NCBI GenBank assembly: GCA_036500345.1
Contig: DASYCE010000002.1
Span: forward strand, 124,001 to 188,000
DNA length: 64,000 nt
Source: Gemmatimonadales bacterium
GTDB lineage: Bacteria > Gemmatimonadota > Gemmatimonadetes > Gemmatimonadales > GWC2-71-9
Direction: 5' to 3'
This document shows positions 21,888-31,055 of this stretch, piece after piece; position 1 is the stretch's first letter; every line of letters begins with the position of its first letter. Both the position numbers and the translations under genes were made by a program. The notes beneath the pieces were generated by a model. It was given only the letters and a program-made list of their open reading frames with translations. It was not told the DNA's origin and made no database searches.

Positions 21888-22927
21888 GGCTGCGCTCCGG
21901 CTCTCGCCTGCTCGACCGCGAGATACGTTTCCCACGCCGTTGCGAAGGCCAGCTCCCAGCGGCGCGCCTCACACTGTGCCTGGAGCAGCGCAATGGTCTC
22001 TTCGATGAAGCCGCCGAGGAGCGGACCAGCGTTCTTTTCCGGTGCGCCATGGGTATACAGCTTGAGAAAGATCGCGTTGCCGATTCGCGGTGCGGCGTCG
22101 ATCCATGCCCGCGCGCGCGCGCGGGATGGTGCGGCGTACCCCGCGAGTTCTCCGACTTCGAGTGTGGGGAGCACACGCCAGCGCGGGTGGCGCCGCAGCG
22201 TCAGCGGACCCTGGACGCAGAGGAGCGCGTCGTCCGGCGCGGTGGCGCCGGGCTCGACGAGGCGACCAGTGTCGTGCGATTTCGGTTGCGCGGGGTCGTC
22301 GACCGCCCAGTAGATCGCGTTGATCAACGTGGTCTGACACGGGTCCGGCGCGGCAGGCATGGTGAAATCGGCGTAGCATCCCAGGCGCCGCAGCAGCGTC
22401 AATTCGTTGTTGAGCCCGCACCACCGACCGTCGGGGCGGGAATTGTCGAGCGCCCAGTTGCCGTGGATGAAGCCGAACGTCGGCCGACCGTCACGCTCAT
22501 GCAGCAACCCGTGGTTGCGCGAAAGTTCGCCGATGAACCGCTCCATCCGGTCGGTGAAATCCGCTTCGCCTTCGCCGTCGTGGTGAATGTGGATCTCGAC
22601 GTCGGCGATTCCCGCACGCGTCATCTCGGCGAGGGGATCGATCAGCGCCGGGTGGTACTCCTCCTGCGGGTAGAAGAACGTCCATCGCGGCGGGTGCCCG
22701 CGCGCATCACGGAATCGTGAGGCGATCCGCGGCCACGCATCGGCCCACGCGGCGACGCGGGCGCGAGCCGTGGCGTCGGACGGGCGGTTCCAGCGCGGCT
22801 CGAAATGATCGGCGAACATGAGATGCACCGTGACCGGCCGTGACGGGTCGAACCGATGCGCGCGGGTCCGGCGCCGAGCGGCGCGCCAGCCGGGCCACCA
22901 GAGCTGGGCGTTGCGCGGGAGCGTCAC
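21884..22927 (-). CDS. Polysaccharide-deacetylase-like protein
   Basis: 347 residues, no signal peptide. Motifs MFADHFEPRW near the N-terminus, HIHHDGEGEADF and FGFIHGNWALDNS recall the metal-binding Asp/His layout of NodB-type carbohydrate deacetylases, but the canonical TFDDG is absent, so the assignment is by resemblance. The gene is in the middle of the glycan operon, overlapping its neighbours by ATGA on both sides. A cytoplasmic role on a nucleotide- or lipid-linked sugar would fit its lack of export signal. Confidence 0.65.
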   Translation of the reverse strand: MTLPRNAQLWWPGWRAARRRTRAHRFDPSRPVTVHLMFADHFEPRWNRPSDATARARVAAWADAWPRIASRFRDARGHPPRWTFFYPQEEYHPALIDPLAEMTRAGIADVEIHIHHDGEGEADFTDRMERFIGELSRNHGLLHERDGRPTFGFIHGNWALDNSRPDGRWCGLNNELTLLRRLGCYADFTMPAAPDPCQTTLINAIYWAVDDPAQPKSHDTGRLVEPGATAPDDALLCVQGPLTLRRHPRWRVLPTLEVGELAGYAAPSRARARAWIDAAPRIGNAIFLKLYTHGAPEKNAGPLLGGFIEETIALLQAQCEARRWELAFATAWETYLAVEQARAGAQP

Positions 22928-24078
22928 GCGATGGGCTGCAGGTGCGGGTCTGTCGCGCCGATGACGTCGGCAAATTGCCGGCGCAGTGCGGCGGTCGCGG
23001 TGGCGCGATCGTCGATCGCCACGGTCACCCGGCGCGACATCGGCGGAATCTCGGCCCAGTGTCGCAGCGCATCGGCGAGCGCCGTTCGGTCACCCGGCGG
23101 AACGAGGACGCAGGAATCCACGACGAGTGACGACACGCTCCCCACATCGCTTGCGATGAACGGTGCGCCGCACGCCAACCCTTCGAGCAGCACGTTGGGG
23201 ATCCCCTCCGATCTCGACGGCAGCAGATTCACGTCGGCTGCGCGATACCAGTCGCCGAGCTGCGCGTGCGGCGTGTTGCCGATGAATCGGACGGTGTCGC
23301 CGAGATCAGCCGCCCTGCGTTCGAGTGATCGCCGTCCGGCGCCGTCGCCCACCAGGCAGAGGAGTGGGTGCGACGGATGCCGTGCAATTGCGTGCCACGC
23401 GTCGAGCAGCACGTCGACTCCCTTGACCGGTACCATCCGGCCGACCCAGACGGCAATCGGACGATCGAGCGGCAGCCCAAGCGCCGCGCGGGCGTGGTCG
23501 GCAGCGCCGGGATGAAATCGCGCGGTATCGACGCCCCGGGTAAACGTCCCGACGTGATCGGCGTCGACGCCGAGTGCGATGACGGCATCGCGCAACGGGT
23601 GCCCCACGGTGATCACGCGGCGCGCGTCGCGCAGCGTGTCAACGATGACTTTTCGGCGCGATCGATCCTTCGCCAGGAGATGAATGTCCGACCCCCCGAC
23701 GAGCAGGACGCCCGGCACACCGAGGCGGCGCGCGGCGTGCAGCGCGACGGTGCCGTCGGGGTGGGTCCAGTACCCCGCCACGAGATCTGGCTGCCAATCC
23801 CGCGTCGCTGCGGTCACGGATGCGAGAACGCTGCGCGCCATCCAGCGATGATGAGTCCGATGCGCCATTCGAGGGGGATACCACCAGACGCGGTAGCGCG
23901 TCTCGTGCGCCGCCGGTGCGGTGGGACGCGTCACGAGCAGGTCGGTCCACGGCACCGGCACCACGACGCGAACGTCATCGCCTGCGGCGCGCAGCGCTGC
24001 GACAAGCTGCTGATTGAAGACTCCCTTGACCGGCCGCCGCGGCGAGGGATAGACACTGGTCAGCAGCAGCAGACGCAT
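22924..24078 (-). CDS. Glycosyltransferase, GT4 family
   Basis: 384 residues. The N-terminal MRLLLLTSVYPSPRRPVKGVFNQQLVAAL is split here as LLLTSVYPSP and GVFNQQLV, typical of GT4 enzymes. VWVGRMVPVKGVDVLLDAW, YRAADVNLLPSRSEGIPNVLLEGLACG (with the E-x7-E site) and SDVGSVSSLV complete the donor-binding half. It should add a hexose to the growing lipid-linked repeat unit. It is placed between the Wzy-like polymerase (3-bp gap) and the deacetylase-like gene (ATGA overlap). Confidence 0.9.
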   Translation of the reverse strand: MRLLLLTSVYPSPRRPVKGVFNQQLVAALRAAGDDVRVVVPVPWTDLLVTRPTAPAAHETRYRVWWYPPRMAHRTHHRWMARSVLASVTAATRDWQPDLVAGYWTHPDGTVALHAARRLGVPGVLLVGGSDIHLLAKDRSRRKVIVDTLRDARRVITVGHPLRDAVIALGVDADHVGTFTRGVDTARFHPGAADHARAALGLPLDRPIAVWVGRMVPVKGVDVLLDAWHAIARHPSHPLLCLVGDGAGRRSLERRAADLGDTVRFIGNTPHAQLGDWYRAADVNLLPSRSEGIPNVLLEGLACGAPFIASDVGSVSSLVVDSCVLVPPGDRTALADALRHWAEIPPMSRRVTVAIDDRATATAALRRQFADVIGATDPHLQPIA

Positions 24079-24081
24079 CGA

Positions 24082-25557
24082 TCAGCTGGTGGACGCCGGT
24101 CCGGGAAACGCCCGCAGGCGCCGCCGCGGTACCCCGCGCCCGGGCGCCGGCGGGAGCGCCTGTTCCGCCGGGTTTTCTTCCGGAAGTTTGGAGCCGAGCA
24201 CCGTCGCTCCGGCCAGTCCCAGCGCCATGTACATCAGTGGATAGTACGCGTTGGACAGGAACGTCCCGGTGACGAGCACGCCGGTGAGCATCGCGAGCAT
24301 GTGCCCCGCGAGGGTCTCCTCGGTTTTCGCCTCGGGATCGATTGCACGGCGCGCGGCGGCACGTTTTCGAATGGCGCGCAACCCCTTCACCAGCGAGTAG
24401 CAGAGCAGGATGAACAGGACCAGCCCGGCCACGCCGAGCTCCATGCCGTACTGCACCCACGAGCTGTGCGCGGCGCGTTCCTCGCCGTTGAGCATCCCGA
24501 AATAGGTCGAGAAGTTGGAGATGCCGTAGCCCCAGGGGCGCTTGATCATCCAGATCATCCCCTGCTTCCAGAAATACAGGCGTCCCTCGTTGCCGGAGAC
24601 GTTGTAGTCATCCGATGAGAAATCGGAGAACCGCGCGCCGGCGCCGATGCCGGTCGCCATCATCACGAACATCGCCACGCACCCGGCGACCAGCGCGAAG
24701 GAAAACCATCGTCGCCATCCTCGCGCGCCTGCGGCGACGATCACGACGGCGGCCGCGAGGAAGCCGAGTTCGGAGCCGCGCGATTGCGTCGGGACGACGG
24801 CGGCAACCATCAGGCCGGCGATCCCGGTCCAGAACACCCGGCGGCGGAACGATCCCACCGAGAGCCAGAGCGCCAGCGGAAAGGTGGTCCCGAGGACGGC
24901 GCCGAAGTCATTGGGGTCGAGCGACACACCGACCATCTGCAGGCGCCGCAATTCCGGGCGCGCAGCCAGCACGTCGGGATCGATCGGGTCGCCGTCCTCG
25001 TTGAGGACGACCGCGTTGGGATCGTACGTGTGCAGCACGTTGTACGACACCGCGGCGACGCAGAGGACGTAGATCGCCACCGCGAGACGCAGACTTCGTC
25101 GATCGCGAAGGAAGACCAGGCAGCAGATGAAGATGATGACGACGACGAGATACTTCTCGCGGAAAAACTGGAACGATTCGCTCGGCCAGATTCCGATCGG
25201 TGCCGTCACGAAAGCGAGTACGGCGAGCATCATCACCAGCCGGAACGCCGGTGATCGCCGCCAGATCAGCTGCCACGCATCGGTGGGAACCGTCACGACG
25301 AGCATCGCCATGAAGATCAGCATCAGGATCATCGGCAGATGCGGCAGCGCGAGTTCGATGAACACTTCGGGAAGACGCACGACCGCGTACCCGAGATAGA
25401 TCCCGACGAGCGGGATCAGGAGGCGCTCGCCCTGACTCGCGACCGACAACGAGAACCCGCTGACAGCGGAGCGCCGCGGGGGCGGTGCTTCCGTCGCCTG
25501 CCGCACCGCGGCAACGAGGTCGGATCCAAGCGGTTCGTTTGCTCCCAGCGTCGTCAC
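24082..25557 (-). CDS. O-antigen ligase/polymerase family membrane protein (Wzy-like)
   Basis: 491 residues with about ten to twelve membrane segments. A large periplasmic loop (~300-375) holds GRLYFWKQGMIWMIKRPWGYG and AAHSSWVQYGMELG, the hallmark region of the Wzy_C/O-antigen ligase family. Such proteins polymerise repeat units or ligate glycans to a carrier on the periplasmic side; related forms accompany exosortase loci. The C-terminal tail is Pro-rich and basic. It overlaps the upstream CapK-like gene by ATGA. Confidence 0.87.
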   Translation of the reverse strand: MTTLGANEPLGSDLVAAVRQATEAPPPRRSAVSGFSLSVASQGERLLIPLVGIYLGYAVVRLPEVFIELALPHLPMILMLIFMAMLVVTVPTDAWQLIWRRSPAFRLVMMLAVLAFVTAPIGIWPSESFQFFREKYLVVVIIFICCLVFLRDRRSLRLAVAIYVLCVAAVSYNVLHTYDPNAVVLNEDGDPIDPDVLAARPELRRLQMVGVSLDPNDFGAVLGTTFPLALWLSVGSFRRRVFWTGIAGLMVAAVVPTQSRGSELGFLAAAVVIVAAGARGWRRWFSFALVAGCVAMFVMMATGIGAGARFSDFSSDDYNVSGNEGRLYFWKQGMIWMIKRPWGYGISNFSTYFGMLNGEERAAHSSWVQYGMELGVAGLVLFILLCYSLVKGLRAIRKRAAARRAIDPEAKTEETLAGHMLAMLTGVLVTGTFLSNAYYPLMYMALGLAGATVLGSKLPEENPAEQALPPAPGRGVPRRRLRAFPGPASTS

Positions 25558-26939
25558 GGTCGCTCCCTGATGGTCGGTGCCGTACCGAGCCGATTGACCA
25601 CCACCTGCAATTTCCCCGCCGCCGTCAGGGGAATGTCGTCGACCACATCAATCGAGACGCGGAGCGCCGGTCCGGCGACGGCCGCCACTTCCCGGCGAAG
25701 CCATGCTTCATGTTCGGGTGCCCATCGCGGCGAGACAATCCGGATTATCACGGCGTCGGCCACTTCCTGGATCACCTGATATCGCCTGACGCCGGGGAGA
25801 TCCTTGAGGATGTGCGGGAAGAACTCGCCGGGAAGGCGCCGGCCATCGGGCGTCACGAGGATATCGAGCTGCCGGCCGGTCACCCGGGCGAGACGGTCCA
25901 GCCCGCGGCCGCACGCGCAGGGGCCGCTCGCCTTGATTGCCCGATCGCCGGTGGCATATCGCACGAACGGCATCCCGAGGTTCGTCAGGTCGGTGATGAC
26001 GACATTCCCTTCGACGCCGTCGCGAACTCCCGCGCCGTCGTCGTCGAGAATCTCCACCACCAGTTGCTCCGACGTCAGGTGCAGTCCACCGTGCACCGCA
26101 CATTCGGCGCCGATGAGCATGAACTCGCGCGACCCGTACGTTTCGAAGACCGGTGCCCGGAAGACGCGTTCAATCACCTCGCGCTGGAACGGATGCAGCC
26201 GCTCGGCGCCGACGACGATGCTGTGCGGGACCGGCGGCACCAGCGCGCGCGCTTCGAGCATCTGGGCGAAGGCATAGATCGCGTTGGTGTATGCCACGAT
26301 CGCGCGCGGCTCGGTCCGCACCAGCGACCGGAAGAACCGGTCGACGCTCGCGTCGCCGAGGTCGAAGCAGCTCACCAGCGTATGGCGGTACAGCCGGTCA
26401 TAGAGCTTCGCCTTGCGCTTGCTCCACGACGACGACGACACCGGTGCCACCCCCCAGAGATACCACTGCTTCGTGCCGGGACCGGCGCCGGCCCACGAAT
26501 AGCCGCGATGCCAGGCGGCCATGCGGCGCTGGTAGCTGTCGGTGTCGAGATCGAATTCGAGCGGTACGCCGCTGGATCCGCCGGTCGCCTTGGTGATCAG
26601 CGACGTCCCGGGCGCCGTCGATCGCATCGCGAGCCGGTGCTCACGAACCAATGCGCGATCGATGACCGGCCATTTCGCGAAATCCTCCGGGCCGTCGAGC
26701 CGCCGCGCATCGAGCCCGCCGGCACGCCAGGTGTCGCCATACCACGGTGAGGTGGACTGGGCGTGCAGCAGCAACCGGCGCAGCCCCTGGAACTGGATCG
26801 CGGCGATCTCGTCGCGCGAGCGCCACTGCGACGCCTCGAGTTCGCGCCAGTAGCGGAAGATCGACCGTCCATGCAGGCCGTCTTCATAGCCACGAATCAT
26901 CCAGCGCCGGACGCGTGTGACGAACGGATCGGCACTCAC
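25554..26939 (-). CDS. Adenylate-forming enzyme, CapK/PaaK-like
   Basis: 461 residues. The P-loop-like TKATGGSSGVPLEFD near 135-150, ETYGSREFMLIGAEC, VITDLTNLGMPFVRYATGD and a Cys pair CACGRGL identify the phenylacetate-CoA ligase/CapK branch of adenylate-forming enzymes. In polysaccharide operons these proteins are thought to activate an acyl or amino-acid group for glycan decoration, though CapK's reaction is not firmly known. ATGA overlaps with both neighbours place it in the nine-gene operon. Confidence 0.88.
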   Translation of the reverse strand: MSADPFVTRVRRWMIRGYEDGLHGRSIFRYWRELEASQWRSRDEIAAIQFQGLRRLLLHAQSTSPWYGDTWRAGGLDARRLDGPEDFAKWPVIDRALVREHRLAMRSTAPGTSLITKATGGSSGVPLEFDLDTDSYQRRMAAWHRGYSWAGAGPGTKQWYLWGVAPVSSSSWSKRKAKLYDRLYRHTLVSCFDLGDASVDRFFRSLVRTEPRAIVAYTNAIYAFAQMLEARALVPPVPHSIVVGAERLHPFQREVIERVFRAPVFETYGSREFMLIGAECAVHGGLHLTSEQLVVEILDDDGAGVRDGVEGNVVITDLTNLGMPFVRYATGDRAIKASGPCACGRGLDRLARVTGRQLDILVTPDGRRLPGEFFPHILKDLPGVRRYQVIQEVADAVIIRIVSPRWAPEHEAWLRREVAAVAGPALRVSIDVVDDIPLTAAGKLQVVVNRLGTAPTIRERP

Positions 26940-28057
26940 TGGGGCACCGTCCGGTTGACGTGCTTGAGGAGGCCGAGATACAACGCCTCGTAGGCGGCGA
27001 CGGTCGATTCGACCGAGAATTCGGCGACCGCGCGCCGGCGTGCGGCGTCACCGAAGCGCCGCATCCGGGCGGGGCTGGAAAAGAGCGCCGTCATCGCTCC
27101 GGCGAGCGCCGCAGGATCGCCCGATGGCACCAGGAATCCGGTCTCGCCCGGCACCACCACCTCGCGATTGCCGCCGACGTCGGTTGCGACCACTGGAAGA
27201 CCCGCCGCCATCGCTTCGAGCAGCGTCAAGGCAATCCCTTCGCTGGTCGACGAAAGGACGAACGCGTCCGCCCGGGCAAGGAACGGGCGAATGTCCTGCT
27301 GCATGCCATGGAAGGTGACGGTCTCGCCGAGCGAGAGTTCGGACGCCAGCCGTTCGAGTGGATCGCGCAGTTCTCCATCGCCGACGATGTCGAGGTGGAA
27401 CGCCGGCTCCTGGTCGGCAACGATCCGGGCGGCGCGCAGCAGTGTTTCCTGGTCCTTGACGAGATTCAGGCGTGCCACGTGCACCGCGCGCCATCCACCG
27501 GTTCGCTGCGGTACGGGGTTGCCGGCACGGACATCGATGCCGTTGCGGATCACGCGGATCCGGTTGGCGGGGACGTGCTCCACCGTTCGGGCGACCTCGG
27601 CGGCGTCGAGCGACACCGGTACCAGCGCGTCGGTCAGTTGTCCGGCGAACCGTTCGAGGAGGCGCCCCTTGAGGTTGAGCAATTGGTTGCGGCCATGCTT
27701 GGTGTGTACCAGCACCGGGACGTCGGTCACCATGCGCGCGACAGCGCCGTACTGATGCGGCGTAGGATTGTGGGTGTGGAGGATCGCGGGTCGCCGGCGA
27801 CGCAGGTAGCGGCGAAGCGCCGCGATCGTCGCCACCGACGCGCCGGCACCGACCGGCTGGTCAAGCACGTCGACCGGAATGCCAAGTGCCTCGAACCGCG
27901 GTGCAAGTTCGCCGGCGCTGTGCAGGCAGAGCACCCGCGGCGCGAAGAGCGCGCGATTGGCATGCGCCGCGAGTGACAAGATCACCATCTCCTGTCCGCC
28001 GATGGCAACCGAGAAGACGCAGTGCACGACTTCCCACGGGGGGTGCCGATCGGTCAT
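26936..28057 (-). CDS. Glycosyltransferase, GT4 family
   Basis: 373 residues from the ATG at 28057, which overlaps the upstream TGA; a longer open frame upstream is read-through of the methyltransferase region. WEVVHCVFSVAIGGQE at the start and HTHNPTPHQYGAVAR mark the acceptor half. VHVARLNLVKDQETLL, ADAFVLSSTSEGIALTLLEA and VATDVGGNREVV mark the donor half. It resembles EPS glycosyltransferases that use a UDP-sugar. It ends with a 4-bp overlap to the CapK-like gene. Confidence 0.9.
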   Translation of the reverse strand: MTDRHPPWEVVHCVFSVAIGGQEMVILSLAAHANRALFAPRVLCLHSAGELAPRFEALGIPVDVLDQPVGAGASVATIAALRRYLRRRRPAILHTHNPTPHQYGAVARMVTDVPVLVHTKHGRNQLLNLKGRLLERFAGQLTDALVPVSLDAAEVARTVEHVPANRIRVIRNGIDVRAGNPVPQRTGGWRAVHVARLNLVKDQETLLRAARIVADQEPAFHLDIVGDGELRDPLERLASELSLGETVTFHGMQQDIRPFLARADAFVLSSTSEGIALTLLEAMAAGLPVVATDVGGNREVVVPGETGFLVPSGDPAALAGAMTALFSSPARMRRFGDAARRRAVAEFSVESTVAAYEALYLGLLKHVNRTVPQ

Positions 28058-28746
28058 GGCAGCCGCCGGCACCGGAAGCCGATGTAGGAACTGCGACGCT
28101 CGAGGCCGAACCATTGTCCGGCACCATTCATCATCGAGAGGAGCAGGTCCGCGGGACCCTTCAATCGATCGAACGGCGGATCGAAGAAGCCAGCTTCCCG
28201 GTCGACCGCGAACCCGCCGCGAGCGAGGAAGGCGCGGAAGCCCGCGACCGAGTCGGCACCGATGCCGCCGTCCCAGACACGGCGTCCCTGGAGGCGGCGA
28301 ATGAGGCGCAGCATCGAGTCGGGGTTCTGCACCATGATGACCAGCGTACCTCCGGGCCGCAGCACTCGGCGACACTCGGCGAGATACCCCTCCGCCGACG
28401 GCGCGAAGTGCATCACCACGATCGAGAAGACGACGTCGAACGAGGCATCGTCGAACGCAACGGCGCCCTCGTCGCACCGTGAAAACTCGACCGGGGCCCA
28501 CTCGGCTGCTGCAAACTCGACGCGCGCCGGATCGATGTCGACGCCAATGATGCGGGTGAACTGTGGTGCGAGGCCTGCCGTGATGTCGCCCCACCCCGCG
28601 CCATAATCAAGCGCCGATCCGCCGAGCCCATCCGCCAGCGCGCGCACCGTCGACCACCGTCGCACCTGGTGGCGCGTCGGTTGCGCACCGCGCCGAAAGT
28701 TCGGCGGCGCCGGAGCAGCGAATCCCCGGAGTTCGATCGGACTCAC
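28054..28746 (-). CDS. SAM-dependent methyltransferase
   Basis: 230 residues from a GTG at 28746 that overlaps the previous stop (GTGA). SAM motif I is ALDYGAGWGDIT; then GVDIDPARVEFA, FDDASFDVVFSIVVMHF and RVLRPGGTLVIMVQ. The likely substrate is a sugar or a lipid-linked intermediate of this glycan operon, but nothing in the sequence decides this. A longer in-frame reading toward 29109 overlaps the neighbour's coding region and is rejected. Confidence 0.85.
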   Translation of the reverse strand: MSPIELRGFAAPAPPNFRRGAQPTRHQVRRWSTVRALADGLGGSALDYGAGWGDITAGLAPQFTRIIGVDIDPARVEFAAAEWAPVEFSRCDEGAVAFDDASFDVVFSIVVMHFAPSAEGYLAECRRVLRPGGTLVIMVQNPDSMLRLIRRLQGRRVWDGGIGADSVAGFRAFLARGGFAVDREAGFFDPPFDRLKGPADLLLSMMNGAGQWFGLERRSSYIGFRCRRLP

Positions 28747-29786
28747 GACGCCGGTACCGCCTCGTTGCTCGACGCTGACTCGGGGAAGACCCGCACCGAC
28801 CGGTCGGTCGGATCGGCGCGCAGCGCCGCGGGCAGCGCGGGGCGGAAGAATTTCACCATCGCGCGCGAGACCAGGTCGGCGGCGCGGTGCGGCAATCCGC
28901 AGAAGCGCGCGGTCGAGAAGACCCGCCGGCGGAATGCCCAGTTCTTCAGGAACTGCTCGTTGTAGAACCGCCATCCCCACCGTTCGGCAAAGAGACGGTG
29001 GCTGCGATCCACGAGGGTGTCCGACCACCGGAAGGTGAAGAACCGCAGGTCTTCGATCGTCGGCCGGGTGTGAATGTTGTCGAAGATCACTTCCGCCTGT
29101 GGCACGCACCAGATCGGTACTCCCATCCGCTGCAGCTGGATGCCGATGTCGATATGCTCACGCACGACCATCGACGGGAAATCGATCTGGCGAAGGAGTG
29201 CGGTCTCGGCGAAGAACGTATGCAGCTCGAAGAAGTCGACCGTCCACGGGCCGGCGGGGACTTCGTCACGCGCCGCGCGGCGGAACGGCTTGTAGTCGAA
29301 GATGTAGTCCTCGCTGCCGACCGCGACCTTGCGCAGTTCGGAATGCGAAATGTGGACCCGCAGCTCGAGGCGCCTGGCGTCGATGTCGAGTCCTTCCCGC
29401 TCGAACGTGAGCGGCAGGATGGCGCGCATCCCGCGCGTTGTCGCGGCATCGAGCATCGCGGTGAGCCACCCCGGCGTCACGAACGTGTCGTTGTCGACCC
29501 AGCAGGTATAGGGCGTATCGATCCGACCGAGGTAACTGCGGAAGGCGTCCATCGGAATGGTGCGCCCGCAGGGGACGATCTCGAACGGCCGCCCGGCGCA
29601 GAGTTCACGCAGGTCGCGGACGGTGCGGCGCGAGTATCCGAAATCGAGAAACGCCAGCTTGACCGGCTCGGGGGTGTGTTCGAGGATCGATCGCGTGCAC
29701 GCTTCGACGCTGCTGAAGCGATCCCGTGGCACGATGACGATCGTCACTGCTGGGGTATCAGACACGGTCACCTCGGTGGTCGACAT
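28743..29786 (-). CDS. Glycosyltransferase-like protein, GT2-related
   Basis: 347 residues. VTIVIVPRDRFSSVEACTRSI is a variant of the GT2 start (spread as VTIVIVPRD and EACTRSIL), and TCWVDNDTFVTPGWL carries a D-N-D metal site. FFELHTFFAETALLRQI follows. The acceptor-side motif is weaker than in the other GT2 enzymes of the window, so substrate and even activity are uncertain. It lies between GT4 and methyltransferase genes in the same operon. Confidence 0.78.
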   Translation of the reverse strand: MSTTEVTVSDTPAVTIVIVPRDRFSSVEACTRSILEHTPEPVKLAFLDFGYSRRTVRDLRELCAGRPFEIVPCGRTIPMDAFRSYLGRIDTPYTCWVDNDTFVTPGWLTAMLDAATTRGMRAILPLTFEREGLDIDARRLELRVHISHSELRKVAVGSEDYIFDYKPFRRAARDEVPAGPWTVDFFELHTFFAETALLRQIDFPSMVVREHIDIGIQLQRMGVPIWCVPQAEVIFDNIHTRPTIEDLRFFTFRWSDTLVDRSHRLFAERWGWRFYNEQFLKNWAFRRRVFSTARFCGLPHRAADLVSRAMVKFFRPALPAALRADPTDRSVRVFPESASSNEAVPAS

Positions 29787-29789
29787 CGG

Positions 29790-30911
29790 TTAGTGATCCG
29801 GCACCAGTGCACGGTAGAGCGCGACGTGGCGGCGGGCGTAGTGCCGCGCGTCGTAGAATTGCATGGCGCGTGCGAAGCCGCGTTCTCCGAGGCGGCGGCG
29901 CTCATCGCCGTCCCGCACCAGCCGGGCGACCTCGCGACCGAGCCGTTCGATGTCGTCAGGCGGGACGAGAATGCCGGTCCGTCCGTGGTCGATCAATTCG
30001 GGCATCGCGCCGACGGACGATGCGACAACGGGGAGGCCACACGCCATCGCCTGGACCACCACCAGTCCGAACGCTTCGAGCCGCGGCGTATGGATCAACA
30101 GATCCGCTCCCTGCAGCCAGGGGACCACATTCGACTGGAATCCATGGAATCGGACGCGGGTTCCCAGCGTCGCGCGGGCTTGCTCCTCGAGCGCCGCGGT
30201 TCGATCCGGGGCGCCGGTCCCGAGCACCGCCACGTTCCAGGGTGAGTTGCCAAGGAATCCCTCGGCTGCTGTGGCCGCCTGCAACGCGAGGTCGACCCCC
30301 TTTTCGGGACCGAAATGTCCGATGATCAGCGCCAGTGGCTCGTCGCCGATGCCCAGCGATTCCCGGAGACGGTGGCGAACTCCCGGGTCGGGCCTGAAAT
30401 GGGTCAGGTCGATGCCGATGGGGATGACCGCGACCTTGCTCTTGCGGACCAACGTATTGGCAATGAAGTACTTGCGACGGTCGTCCGACGCCGTCAGGAC
30501 GCGATCGATCAAAGGGAGGGAAATCGCGTTTCGCAGGAAATTTCTCGCCCCTTCGGTCTCGATTCCAAGACTGCGGTGGAAAGTCATCACCGTGCGGACT
30601 CGTGGATTGGTCAACCGTAGCGCCGACGCAACATACTGGCTTCCATGGTCATGCGCATGAATCACCGCCACCTGCCGCTCCCGGCAGATCCGGCGCACCT
30701 GCGAGAGCTCGGCCCGGGTCGGACGGGCCGCGAATGAGAGCCCGCCGACGAAATCGGCGCGGTCGGCGAATTCGGCGACTTCCGGCTCCGGATTCCTGAG
30801 CGCAACGAGCCCGCATTCTGCGCCGAGTGGGCGCAGATGGTCGATGAGGGTCAGGATCGCATCTCGTCGGCCACCCCGGGCAGCCGACAGCGTCAGATGG
30901 AGGACTCGCAT
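29790..30911 (-). CDS. Glycosyltransferase, GT4 family, first gene of operon
   Basis: 373 residues. MRVLHLTLSAARGGRRD opens the acceptor domain and HAHDHGSQYVASAL follows. ALIIGHFGPEKGVDLALQAA, GADLLIHTPRLEAFGLVVVQAMACG and VASSVGAMPELIDHG define the donor domain. It starts a nine-gene minus-strand operon ending at 20775. The ATG lies only about 10 bp from the predicted start of a -24/-12 candidate at 30930, leaving little room for a ribosome site, so the true promoter may lie further upstream. Confidence 0.9.
   Translation of the reverse strand: MRVLHLTLSAARGGRRDAILTLIDHLRPLGAECGLVALRNPEPEVAEFADRADFVGGLSFAARPTRAELSQVRRICRERQVAVIHAHDHGSQYVASALRLTNPRVRTVMTFHRSLGIETEGARNFLRNAISLPLIDRVLTASDDRRKYFIANTLVRKSKVAVIPIGIDLTHFRPDPGVRHRLRESLGIGDEPLALIIGHFGPEKGVDLALQAATAAEGFLGNSPWNVAVLGTGAPDRTAALEEQARATLGTRVRFHGFQSNVVPWLQGADLLIHTPRLEAFGLVVVQAMACGLPVVASSVGAMPELIDHGRTGILVPPDDIERLGREVARLVRDGDERRRLGERGFARAMQFYDARHYARRHVALYRALVPDH
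30617..30632. promoter_or_regulatory. Near-perfect copy of palindromic motif inside a gene
   Basis: GTAGCGCCGACGCAAC matches GTTGCG-N4-CGCAAC at 11 of 12 positions. It lies within the glycosyltransferase coding sequence, about 300 bp from the promoter pair at 30930-30963. Enhancers can act at that distance, but a chance match inside coding DNA is possible. Confidence 0.3.
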
Positions 30912-30929
30912 AGGGTCTCTCGCTCATGA

Positions 30930-30963
30930 AGCAAGAAACGGGACAGTCGGCCCGTGACTTGCT
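30930..30963. promoter_or_regulatory. Dyad containing back-to-back sigma-54 promoter candidates
   Basis: The 34-bp stretch has two nested inverted repeats, AGCAAG/CTTGCT and CGGG/CCCG, with equal 3-bp spacers. Read as promoters, 30948-30963 (plus) is CGGCCCGTGACTTGCT (10 of 12, both doublets) for the gene at 31056. 30930-30945 (minus) is TGTCCCGTTTCTTGCT (10 of 12, but one base of the -24 doublet is changed) for the operon at 30911. It could equally be an operator for a dimeric repressor. Confidence 0.5.
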
Positions 30964-31055
30964 CTGAAGCGGCTTCGTCCATTCTATTCGATTCACGATC
31001 CGCCCCGCTGCCCGCTCCGGGCCGACCGAATCACCTTGATGATTTGAGGACCTGC

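Noticed and set aside
28746-29109. N-terminal extension of the methyltransferase by 121 codons
   Set aside because: It would lie inside the preceding glycosyltransferase gene and has no methyltransferase character; the GTG at 28746 overlapping the stop fits the operon pattern.
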